Source: JAFASC01 sp036265935 (GTDB lineage: Bacteria > Pseudomonadota > Alphaproteobacteria > Rhizobiales > Beijerinckiaceae). From it: DNA of 23,611 nt. The position numbers were made by a program, and so were the translations under genes. Positions 16,344 through 22,785 of this stretch are shown piece by piece (within the stretch, counting starts at the first letter, position 1; each line of letters starts with the position of its first letter). The DNA is taken from positions 1 through 23,611 of the forward strand of contig DATAOB010000015.1 in the NCBI GenBank assembly GCA_036265935.1. Direction: 5' to 3'. The notes beneath the pieces are model-generated. The model had not been told where the DNA came from and did no database searches. It saw only the letters and a list, made by a program, of their open reading frames with translations.

Positions 16344-17300
16344 TTAACCCGGCCCGTTCTCTTCGCCGATATGCCTGCCGAAATCCGGCGCCGCGGTTTC
16401 TTGTCCCTCGGCGATGATGCCGCGGCGGATCGCGCGCGTGCGGGTAAAGAGATCGAACAGGCCCTGACCGTCGCCCCAGCGGATCATTCGCTGCAGCGCG
16501 GCAAGATCTTCGTTGAAACGTCCGAGCACTTCGAGCACCGCTTCCTTATTGTTCAGGAAAACGTCGCGCCACATTGTCGGATCGGAAGCGGCGATCCGGG
16601 TGAAATCGCGAAAGCCGCCGGCCGAGAATTTGATCACTTCCGACTGCGTCACCTCTTCGAGATCGGCGGCGGTGCCGACGATATTGTAGGCGATCAAATG
16701 CGGCACATGGCTGGTGATCGCCAGCACGAGGTCATGATGGCCGGCCTCCATGACCTCGACATGCGAGCCCGCCGCTTCCCAAAACGCGGTAAGCTTGGCG
16801 ACCGCCTCGGGATCGGCGCCGTCAGCCGGCGTCAGAATGCACCAGCGCTGCAGGAATAATGTCGCGAAACCCGCTTCGGGACCGGAATATTCGGTGCCGG
16901 CGACGGGATGGGCCGGGATGAAATGCACGCCGTCCGTCACGTGCGGCGCGACGGCGGCAATGACGCCGCTCTTCACCGAGCCGACATCGGAGAGGATCGC
17001 GCCGGCTTTGAGATGCGGCGCCGCGGCGCGCGCCGCGTCGCTCATCGCGCCGACCGGCACACAGAGAATGACGAGATCGGCGCCGGCAACAGCTTTTGCG
17101 GCGCTCTCGACAATGTCGCCAATGCGCAGCTCACCCGCGCGCTTGCGCACATCGGCATCGGCATCGAAGCCGGCGATCTCGCTCGCAAGATTCTGCCGCC
17201 GTGCCACATGCGCGATCGATGAGCCGATAAGGCCCAAGCCGATCAGCGCAATTTTGTCAAAGAGGGGCGTCGCGCGTGCCGGACCAAGCCGTTCAGGCAC
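16344..17300 (-). CDS. tyrC: Prephenate/arogenate dehydrogenase (cyclohexadienyl dehydrogenase)
   Basis: This NAD(P)-dependent dehydrogenase of 318 residues acts on prephenate or arogenate and decarboxylates it toward tyrosine. The Rossmann motif is ALIGLGLIGSS near the N-terminus. AHPVAGTEYSGPEAGF is the conserved substrate-site segment with its His, and HHDLVLAITSHVPHLIAY belongs to the helical dimerisation part. I chose a GTG start (VPERLGPARATPLFDKIALIG), which overlaps the end of hisC by eight bases; an ATG at 17348 would give 16 extra residues lying wholly inside hisC and is less likely. No ACT domain is present. It is the last gene of the chorismate mutase-hisC-tyrC operon. Confidence 0.9.
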   Translation of the reverse strand: MPERLGPARATPLFDKIALIGLGLIGSSIAHVARRQNLASEIAGFDADADVRKRAGELRIGDIVESAAKAVAGADLVILCVPVGAMSDAARAAAPHLKAGAILSDVGSVKSGVIAAVAPHVTDGVHFIPAHPVAGTEYSGPEAGFATLFLQRWCILTPADGADPEAVAKLTAFWEAAGSHVEVMEAGHHDLVLAITSHVPHLIAYNIVGTAADLEEVTQSEVIKFSAGGFRDFTRIAASDPTMWRDVFLNNKEAVLEVLGRFNEDLAALQRMIRWGDGQGLFDLFTRTRAIRRGIIAEGQETAAPDFGRHIGEENGPG

Positions 17301-18414
17301 GCTGCTTCTCCCGGGCGGCCACGAATTCGGCGAGCGCGTTGACGACAAGCCGGTTCGCCTCTTCCGTGCCGACCGTCATGCGCAGACAGTCGGGCAGTCC
17401 GTACACGCCGACGGCGCGCAGGATGAGCCCGCGCGCGGTGAGGAAACGGTCGGCATCCGCCGCCGTGCGGCCGGGAGACTTCGGGAACCGGATCAGCACG
17501 AAATTGGCGACGCTTGGCACAATCTCGAGTCCGAGCTTGGTGATTTCCTCGGAGAGCCAGGCCAGCCATTTCGTATTATGCGCGATCGATTTTTCGACAT
17601 GCGCGACGTCGTCGATGGCCGCAACGCCCGCTTCGATGGCCGCCGCGTTGACATTGAACGGCCCGCGGATGCGGTTTATGGCGTCACAGACATGCGCCGG
17701 CGCGTAGCACCAGCCGATGCGCAACGCCGCGAGCCCATAGATTTTGGAAAACGTGCGCGTCATCACGACATTGTCGTATTGCGCCGCGAGCTCTAGGCCG
17801 GAGGAGTAATCGTTGCGCGTCACATATTCCGCATAAGCCGAATCGATGACGAGCAGCACATGCGGCGGGAGTGCCGCATGCAGCCGCTTCACGTCCTCGA
17901 ACGGCACATACGTGCCGGTCGGATTGTTGGGATTGGCGAGGAACACGATTTTCGTGCGCGGCGTCACTTTGGCGAGAATGGCGTCGACATCGGCCGTGTA
18001 GTTTTTCTCCTCGGCCACTACGGGCGTACCGCCCGCGCCCAATATGTTGATGCGGTAAACCAAAAATCCATGCCTGGTGAAAATGCCCTCGTCGCCAGGG
18101 CCGACATAGGCGCTCGCAAGTAGGGACAGGATTTCGTCCGATCCCGCGCCGCAGACGATGCGGGCGGAATCGAGCCCGTAGCGCTGCGCGATCGCTTCGC
18201 GCAGCCGGGTCGAGGCGCCATCCGGATAGGCTTCGAGATGATCGGCAAGCGCACGAAAAGCGGCCATCGCTTTTGGCGAGGGGCCGAGCGGCGTCTCGTT
18301 CGACGAAAGCTTGTAGACTTTCGCGACCCCCGGCGCCTCGCTCTTCCCCGGCACGTAGGCGCTGATGTCGAGAATTCCCGGCCGCGGCACCGGGCGGGCT
18401 GAAGACGCTGACAT
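17293..18414 (-). CDS. hisC: HisC-type aminotransferase (histidinol-phosphate / aromatic)
   Basis: This PLP-dependent class I/II aminotransferase has 373 residues. Signatures in order: KLSSNETPLGPSPKA (N-terminal substrate loop), YPDGASTRLREAIA, FLANPNNPTGTYV, IDSAYAEYV, and TRTFSKIYGLAALRIGW with the PLP lysine at Lys224, ending with LRMTVGTEEAN. In histidine synthesis HisC transaminates histidinol phosphate. Here it sits between chorismate mutase and prephenate dehydrogenase, so it probably also or mainly transaminates aromatic keto acids or prephenate, an activity known for HisC-like enzymes. Fourteen bases separate it from the upstream chorismate mutase, and it overlaps tyrC. Which substrate dominates cannot be decided by sequence alone. 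Confidence 0.9.
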   Translation of the reverse strand: MSASSARPVPRPGILDISAYVPGKSEAPGVAKVYKLSSNETPLGPSPKAMAAFRALADHLEAYPDGASTRLREAIAQRYGLDSARIVCGAGSDEILSLLASAYVGPGDEGIFTRHGFLVYRINILGAGGTPVVAEEKNYTADVDAILAKVTPRTKIVFLANPNNPTGTYVPFEDVKRLHAALPPHVLLVIDSAYAEYVTRNDYSSGLELAAQYDNVVMTRTFSKIYGLAALRIGWCYAPAHVCDAINRIRGPFNVNAAAIEAGVAAIDDVAHVEKSIAHNTKWLAWLSEEITKLGLEIVPSVANFVLIRFPKSPGRTAADADRFLTARGLILRAVGVYGLPDCLRMTVGTEEANRLVVNALAEFVAAREKQRA

Positions 18415-18428
18415 GATGGCTCCGAAAA

Positions 18429-19301
18429 TTAGGCCGACCGGCTTAGAGGATCGCTGGCCGAATCGCGAGAGGCGACATCGAAGCGGGCGGCGTGGCTACC
18501 GACTTCAGCGACGCGGCTCGCGCCCGGTAAGCTACGAAGGCGCTCGCCGAACTCGCCGGCCTTCGGGCCCGAGATTGCGAGGAGGAGCGAGAGCCCCATC
18601 CGATCCGGCGCGTTGCCAATGATCTCGCCGCCGGTCTCGCCGATCAGGGCCGGTAGCGCGTCGCGCCAGCGCTCGACCTGCACCGCGTAGAGGATCACCT
18701 CGCGAGCGGCGGCGTCTTCGACCGGCTTCGAGACGACGAAGACCGGCAGGCCCGCGGGGTGGTCCGGCCGCTCGGCAAAAGGTAGCCGCGCGATGATCTT
18801 GGGCGCCTGCGACTCGGCAAGGCCGCTCCACCAGGCGCCATCGGCGGCGCTGGCGCCGATCCGCACCATGCCAAGGTCGCCGGGGGAGCGCTTAACCGCC
18901 GCAATGACCCCGGCGGCGCCGTTATGTGGCACGTATGGAACGGTGAAGCCGAAATGGAAGCGCGCCGAGTCGCGCATCGGCGGATCGCCGCCGGAGACGT
19001 CGACGTGGACGCTGTAATTCGCCTGCACGAAGGTGAAAGTAGAAATAATAATGCGCCAAATTCCTTCGACGGTGTCGAGCGGCAGAAGCCCGCGATGCCG
19101 CTCGACAAGGCGGCGCATCATCTCCGCCTCGCGGCCAGGCCGGAACGCCGAGCCGCCCCCCTGCCGCGCTTTGACGGCGATCAGTCGATCAATGATTTCG
19201 CCGCGCTCCATGAGGCCACGATGAATGTCGAGATCGATGCGATCGATCTCCTGCCGGAGTGCGGCGAGGTCGACGGCTTCGGTATTGTTTACCTCGTTCA
19301 T
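18429..19301 (-). CDS. Chorismate mutase (AroQ) with a prephenate-dehydratase-like C-terminal region
   Basis: Residues 1 to about 100 are an AroQ-type helical chorismate mutase, converting chorismate to prephenate. Arg16, Arg33 and Lys44 sit at the same spacing as the catalytic Arg11, Arg28 and Lys39 of the E. coli P-protein. Glu58 and the Gln in FVQANY fit the remaining positions. The next 190 residues resemble the second lobe of prephenate dehydratase (HNGAAGVIAAVKRSPGDLG, a helix-strand pattern ending FVVSK). The catalytic Thr-Arg-Phe motif is absent, so dehydratase activity is not expected. The last part could be an ACT-like regulatory segment. It is the first gene of the operon with hisC and tyrC. 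The GAGGG site before the ATG supports the start. Confidence 0.85.
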   Translation of the reverse strand: MNEVNNTEAVDLAALRQEIDRIDLDIHRGLMERGEIIDRLIAVKARQGGGSAFRPGREAEMMRRLVERHRGLLPLDTVEGIWRIIISTFTFVQANYSVHVDVSGGDPPMRDSARFHFGFTVPYVPHNGAAGVIAAVKRSPGDLGMVRIGASAADGAWWSGLAESQAPKIIARLPFAERPDHPAGLPVFVVSKPVEDAAAREVILYAVQVERWRDALPALIGETGGEIIGNAPDRMGLSLLLAISGPKAGEFGERLRSLPGASRVAEVGSHAARFDVASRDSASDPLSRSA

Positions 19302-19321
19302 TGCGCAGCCCTCGCGCTGCT

Positions 19322-19349
19322 CTCATACAGGCGTCGCTCCGCGTAGCAA
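19322..19349 (-). promoter_or_regulatory. Candidate promoter of the chorismate mutase operon
   Basis: On the minus strand TTGCTA (19349-19344) and TATGAG (19327-19322) are 16 bases apart, about 20 bases before the start at 19301. Pattern-based only. Confidence 0.25.
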
Positions 19350-19363
19350 AACCGCTCCGCTCC

Positions 19364-19393
19364 TTGACTCCCTTGCCGGCGCGCTCCTAAGTA
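19364..19393 (+). promoter_or_regulatory. Candidate promoter of metX
   Basis: TTGACT at 19364-19369 and TAAGTA at 19388-19393 are 18 bases apart. The expected transcription start would be about 19400, only a few bases before the metX ATG at 19403. I looked for a SAM-II-type riboswitch in this 101-base gap and saw none. Confidence 0.35.
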
Positions 19394-19402
19394 ACAAACG
19401 AA

Positions 19403-20626
19403 ATGTTCGAAATAACGAACCCCTTGAAAAGCGTCTCACGCCGGCAACCGCGCGCCCGCGCTGCGAGCGAGGCGGATAATCCGCAGAGCCCGCTCCTGCG
19501 TCTGCCCGAGGGTGAGCCGCTTGCGCTCGATTCCGGTGCTAGTCTCGCGCCGCTGCAGATTGCCTACCAGACCTACGGCACGCTGAATGCCGCGCGGTCC
19601 AACGCCATCCTGATTTGCCATGCGTTGACCGGCGACCAGCATGTCGCCAACAGTCATCCGGTCACCGGCAAGAAGGGCTGGTGGGCAACGATGGTCGGTC
19701 CCGGCAAACCGATCGACACCGAGCGATATTTCGTCATCGCCACCAACGTGCTCGGCGGCTGCATGGGCACGACCGGCCCCGCCAGCACGAATCCGGCGAC
19801 AGGGCACCCTTACGGCCTCGATTTTCCCGTCGTGACGATACGCGACATGGTGCGCGCGCAAGTCCTCCTCCTCAACCACCTCAACATCGACCAGCTGCTC
19901 TGCGTCACCGGCGGCTCGATGGGCGGCATGCAGGTCCTCCAATGGGCGGCCTCCTACCCCGAGCGCGTCTTCTCCGCGATGCCGATCGCCACCGCCCCGC
20001 GCCATTCCTCGCAGAACATCGCCTTCCATGAGGTCGGCCGCCAGGCGATCATGGCCGATCCGAACTGGCGCGGCGGCCGCTACCTCGACGAGGGCGTCTC
20101 GCCCACGAAGGGCCTTGCGGTGGCGCGCATGGCCGCGCACATCACCTACCTCTCCGAGAAGGCGCTGCAGGACAAATTCGGCCGCAACCTGCAGAACCGC
20201 GACGCCCACACCTTCTCCTTCGACGCGGATTTCCAGGTCGAGAATTATCTGCGCTATCAGGGCTCGAGCTTCGTCGACCGCTTCGATGCAAACTCGTATC
20301 TCTACGTCACGCGCGCCTGCGATTATTTTGACCTCGCCGCCGATTACGGGGGCTCGCTGGCGCTCGCCTTCAAGAATACGCCGACGCGGTTTTGCGTCAT
20401 CTCATTTACCTCCGATTGGCTCTACCCGACCTCCGCCTCGCGCGCGATCGTGCATGCGCTCAACGCCGGCGGCGCCTCCGTCTCCTTTGTCGAGATCGCA
20501 TCCGACAAGGGGCACGACGCGTTCCTGCTCGAAGAGCCGGATTTTCACGCGACGACGCGCGGTTTTTTGAGCGCGGTCGCCGACGCACGCGGGGTGCGAC
20601 AAGCCGCGGTCGCAGTCCCGGCATGA
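19403..20626 (+). CDS. metX: Homoserine O-acyltransferase (acetyltransferase)
   Basis: This alpha/beta-hydrolase-fold enzyme of 407 residues acylates homoserine in the first committed step of methionine synthesis. Conserved blocks include QIAYQTYGTLNAARSNAIL, CHALTGDQHVA, VLGGCMGTTGPAS and the nucleophile elbow GGSMGGMQ. The triad reads as Ser172 (GGSMGG), Asp338 (SDWLYP) and His371 (KGHDAFL). Acetyl-CoA is the usual donor for MetX, although some relatives use succinyl-CoA. The N-terminal 25 residues before RAASEADNP are variable in the family. No convincing Shine-Dalgarno sequence precedes the ATG. It overlaps metW as ATGA, so the two are translated together. Confidence 0.94.
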   Translation: MFEITNPLKSVSRRQPRARAASEADNPQSPLLRLPEGEPLALDSGASLAPLQIAYQTYGTLNAARSNAILICHALTGDQHVANSHPVTGKKGWWATMVGPGKPIDTERYFVIATNVLGGCMGTTGPASTNPATGHPYGLDFPVVTIRDMVRAQVLLLNHLNIDQLLCVTGGSMGGMQVLQWAASYPERVFSAMPIATAPRHSSQNIAFHEVGRQAIMADPNWRGGRYLDEGVSPTKGLAVARMAAHITYLSEKALQDKFGRNLQNRDAHTFSFDADFQVENYLRYQGSSFVDRFDANSYLYVTRACDYFDLAADYGGSLALAFKNTPTRFCVISFTSDWLYPTSASRAIVHALNAGGASVSFVEIASDKGHDAFLLEEPDFHATTRGFLSAVADARGVRQAAVAVPA

Positions 20627-21309
20627 GCGACGGCGATATCGACGAGCGGGTCAGCGATCTCATCGCGCCCGCCGAAAGCGCCGCGCCGCCGGAGCGTCTC
20701 GATCTTCTCGTCGTCTCGCGCATGGTCAAGCGCGGCGCGCGCGTGCTCGACGTCGGCTGCGGCGACGGCGCGCTCCTAAAATTGTTGCGCGACACCCGCG
20801 CGGTCGACGCGCGCGGCATCGAGCTGTCGCAACGCGGCGTCAACGATTGCGTCAAGAACGGCCTCTCGGTGATCCAGGGCGACGCCGATACCGATCTCGT
20901 CGATTATCCCGACAATGCCTTCGATTATGTGATCCTGTCGCAGACGCTGCAGGCGACGCGCGAGCCGCGCAAAGTCTTGGAGAACATGCTGCGCATCGGC
21001 CGGCGCGCCATCGTGTCGTTTCCGAATTTCGGTCATTGGCGCGTGCGGCTGCAATTGCTGTTTCGCGGCCGCATGCCGCGGACCGACACGCTGAACTACG
21101 CCTGGTATGAGACGCCGAACATCCATCTCTGCACGATCCGCGATTTCGTCAGCCTGCTCGACGAAGTCGGCGCCTGCATCGAGCGCGGCATCGCGCTTAC
21201 CCGCTACGGCAAGCCAGTGCGCGTCAGCGCGCCGTGGTGGCTGTGGAACCTGTTCGGCGCGCAGGCGGTGTTCATGCTGGAGCGGAAGAGCGCGCGGTCG
21301 CGCACATAA
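20623..21309 (+). CDS. metW: MetW, methionine biosynthesis methyltransferase-like partner of MetX
   Basis: This 228-residue protein starts at the ATG inside the ATGA overlap; the open frame extends upstream but only inside metX. It has a class I SAM-binding fold with RVLDVGCGDGALLKLL (motif I) and the MetW-specific segments DYVILSQTLQATREPRKVL, SFPNFGHWRVRLQLLFRGRMP and YAWYETPNIHLCTIRDF. MetW is required together with MetX for homoserine acylation in many proteobacteria, and the adjacent overlapping pair is the standard arrangement. Its methyltransferase substrate, if any, is not known. No clear terminator follows; a palindromic repeat begins 11 bases after the stop and might act as the 3' structure. 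Confidence 0.94.
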   Translation: MSDGDIDERVSDLIAPAESAAPPERLDLLVVSRMVKRGARVLDVGCGDGALLKLLRDTRAVDARGIELSQRGVNDCVKNGLSVIQGDADTDLVDYPDNAFDYVILSQTLQATREPRKVLENMLRIGRRAIVSFPNFGHWRVRLQLLFRGRMPRTDTLNYAWYETPNIHLCTIRDFVSLLDEVGACIERGIALTRYGKPVRVSAPWWLWNLFGAQAVFMLERKSARSRT

Positions 21310-21319
21310 GACGTCAACA

Positions 21320-21411
21320 TCATGGCCGGGCTTGGCCCGGCCATCCATGCCGACCGGCACACCGATGCGCATTTGCGTTCGTGGATGCCCAGGCCAAGCC
21401 CGGGCATGACG
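21320..21411. repeat. Palindromic repeat, family A (GGCCGGGCTTGGCC type)
   Basis: Arms at 21321-21348 and 21381-21408 pair at about 24 of 28 positions around a 32-base centre. The arm core GCCGGGCTTGGCCCGGCC is itself a palindrome. It lies directly downstream of metW. I recognise the type as a common dispersed intergenic element of Hyphomicrobiales. Confidence 0.85.
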
Positions 21412-21445
21412 CTAATGGGCAGCGACGCGCTCATCCTTCCGCGGC

Positions 21446-21552
21446 GTCATTGCGGCCCCGGATTAATCCGGGGGAAGCAATCCAGGAGCAAATGCACGAT
21501 TATTGCAGATGTTGCCTCTGGATTGCTTCGTCGCTTCGCTCCTCGCAATGAC
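21446..21552. repeat. Palindromic repeat, family B (GTCATTGCG...CGCAATGAC type)
   Basis: Outer arms GTCATTGCG at 21446-21454 and CGCAATGAC at 21544-21552 are perfect complements. Inner arms AAGCAATCCAG (21475-21485) and CTGGATTGCTT (21518-21528) are also perfect. A further self-palindrome CCCGGATTAATCCGGG lies near 21457-21472. The whole can fold into a long nested stem. Confidence 0.85.
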
Positions 21553-21613
21553 TGCAGCCGCGTTCCGCGCGAGAATGAATCGACGTGACATGCGCGAGAG
21601 CCGATCGTTAGCC

Positions 21614-21732
21614 CTTCCTCTCCCCTCGCGGGAGAGGCCCGCGCGTAAGCGCGGGTCGGGTGAGGGGGAGCCGGTTGCATCAACCCCTCATCCGTCATTG
21701 CTTCGCAATGACACCTTCTCCCGCACGCACGT
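21614..21732. repeat. Palindromic repeat, family C (CTCTCCC...GGGAGAG type)
   Basis: This composite holds three hairpins. They are CTCTCCC paired with GGGAGAG near 21619-21636, CCCGCGC-GTAA-GCGCGGG at 21638-21655, and GTCATTGC-TTC-GCAATGAC at 21694-21712. The last has the same tips as family B. It ends in CACCTTCTCCCGC, which mirrors the left end. Confidence 0.75.
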
Positions 21733-21761
21733 CGGGTGTTGCCGACATGCGCACTTTTTCG

Positions 21762-21845
21762 GTCGAAGTCGCGCGAAAGCGGGAATCCAGACCTTCGTTG
21801 CGTTTGCTCCGGATTCCCGATCGGCCTTCGGCCGTCGGGAATGAC
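21762..21845. repeat. Palindromic repeat, family D (CGGGAATCC...GGATTCCCG type)
   Basis: CGGGAATCC at 21780-21788 pairs perfectly with GGATTCCCG at 21811-21819. It is followed by a small hairpin CGGCC-TTC-GGCCG at 21822-21834 and the tail TCGGGAATGACA. The type is recognisable as a dispersed intergenic element of Hyphomicrobiales and other proteobacteria. Confidence 0.75.
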
Positions 21846-21893
21846 AGGCGCGCGTCTAAATCGCGCGCCGCGGCTGGGCCTGCCGTTCCAGCA

Positions 21894-22010
21894 CCACATC
21901 CCCGGACGCATGAAGCGAAGCGAATGCGCTCCGGGGTCCAGGGCAAATGACATGATCTCAAGCGTTTGCCCCTGGGTCCCGGATCGCGCTTCGCGCGTCC
22001 GGGAATGTGG
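21894..22010. repeat. Palindromic repeat, family E (same family as the element in the liv operon)
   Basis: Outer arms CCACATCCCCGGACGC (21894-21909) and GCGTCCGGGAATGTGG (21995-22010) match at 15 of 16 positions. Inner arms around GGGTCCAGGGCAAA (21936-21949) and TTTGCCCCTGGGTCCC also pair. The right half is closely similar to 8288-8341. Confidence 0.85.
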
Positions 22011-22033
22011 CGCGTTGCGACTCCAGGGGGCCG

Positions 22034-22118
22034 CTCCCCGCCCACGCTGCCGGAACCCATTCCGGCAGCGCCCTCGCGAGGCGGCGGGGATCACGCGAGT
22101 ATGGGGGCGGGCGGGGAG
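22034..22118. repeat. Nested GC-rich fold-back
   Basis: CTCCCCGCCC at 22034-22043 is the exact complement of GGGCGGGGAG at 22109-22118. Between them is a perfect 11-base-pair hairpin with a four-base loop (CGCTGCCGGAA at 22045-22055, TTCCGGCAGCG at 22060-22070) and a CCTCGCGAGG palindrome. It looks different from families A to E. Nothing else is seen up to about 22190 apart from short T runs. Confidence 0.7.
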
Positions 22119-22197
22119 ATGGGGATTCACTTTTTTGCGACTTTTTCTGTCCCCCCGCGGCCGAGGAAATGGCTGGGGTCGCTAGTGATGGTGCGCT

Positions 22198-22351
22198 CCG
22201 CTTGAGGAGCCAGGGTCGCGTCCCAAATTCGAAAGGCGCATTACCGGCCGTCTTGCGCAACAACCATTATGCCTCGCTCGTTGCCGCGGGGCCGAAAGCC
22301 GATATGGTGCATACTGCGACCACAGCCACAGAAGCAGCGCTTAACGCATGA
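22198..22351 (+). pseudogene. Possible C-terminal remnant of an unidentified gene
   Basis: A reading frame ends with VPNSKGALPAVLRNNHYASL, VAAGPKADMVHTATTATEAA and LNA, and its TGA overlaps the ATG at 22348 as ATGA. The mixed but protein-like composition and the overlap suggest the true end of a gene whose upstream part has been lost to the repeat-rich DNA. The left boundary given here is approximate. I do not recognise the family, and chance is not excluded. Confidence 0.35.
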
Positions 22352-22785
22352 CGATCGAGTTCATTCCTACGCGTCCCGATCAGGCAAGATATCCTGCCTT
22401 GAATCATTTAATAGCGGAGATATGAAATCGCTCTGTGACCCTTGGGCTTGGCGATGGTGTCCTATACTACGGCTGGCCAAAATTCACTGACTATGATGCC
22501 GTTCGACATTATGTCGATCTAGCGCTTGTCTCATCGCGGACCGGTGTCGTTCTAATCAGAGTCTTATCTGCTGCGACGGCGCGGGCAGTTCCAGAGGCAA
22601 CAGAAAGCATCTCGCAAGCCGCTGCAAGCGCTGTTTCTCAACTCATCCGTAGCCCGATGCTTCGTACAAGGGGACAACAACTGCGTTTTGGAGTCACTCC
22701 GATCTTATTTGCACCGGGCGTCAGTGATGCTTCCGAGGCAGATGTCCCGGTATTCGGCTCCGAAACTGCTCTTTCTGCTAAGTGA
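22348..22785 (+). pseudogene. Broken N-terminal fragment of an unidentified protein (possibly a helicase/nuclease-type N-terminus)
   Basis: From ATG 22348 the frame reads MTIEFIPTRPDQARYPALNH and LIAEI, then an in-frame TGA at 22423-22425, and continues in the same frame with TLGLGDGVLYYGWPKFTDYD, VDLALVSSRTGVVLIRVLSA and QQLRFGVTPILFAPGVSDAS before a stop at 22785. The continuity across the TGA argues for one gene with a nonsense mutation. The pattern 'short intro, GWPKFTDYD, then VDLALVSSRTGVVLIRV' recalls the nuclease-like N-terminal region that precedes UvrD-type helicases in some accessory loci, but I hold this only as a guess. About 145 residues remain and any helicase motor is absent. 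Base composition is less GC-rich than in flanking genes. Confidence 0.45.

Noticed and set aside
16301..17348. ATG at 17348 as the tyrC start
   Set aside because: It would add 16 residues encoded entirely inside hisC with no family match; the GTG at 17300 with an eight-base overlap fits better, although this is not certain.
19302..19402. A SAM-II-type riboswitch ahead of metX
   Set aside because: The gap lacks the conserved loop and the A-rich pseudoknot strand in the expected order, and the predicted promoter leaves no room for a leader.
21320..22118. A CRISPR array
   Set aside because: The repeats are different from each other, are palindromes of 80-120 bases, and lack equal repeat-spacer units.
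21310..22200. Open frames up to 227 residues within the repeat nest
   Set aside because: Each is built almost wholly from palindromic repeat sequence read through in one frame; none has a ribosome binding site or family motif.
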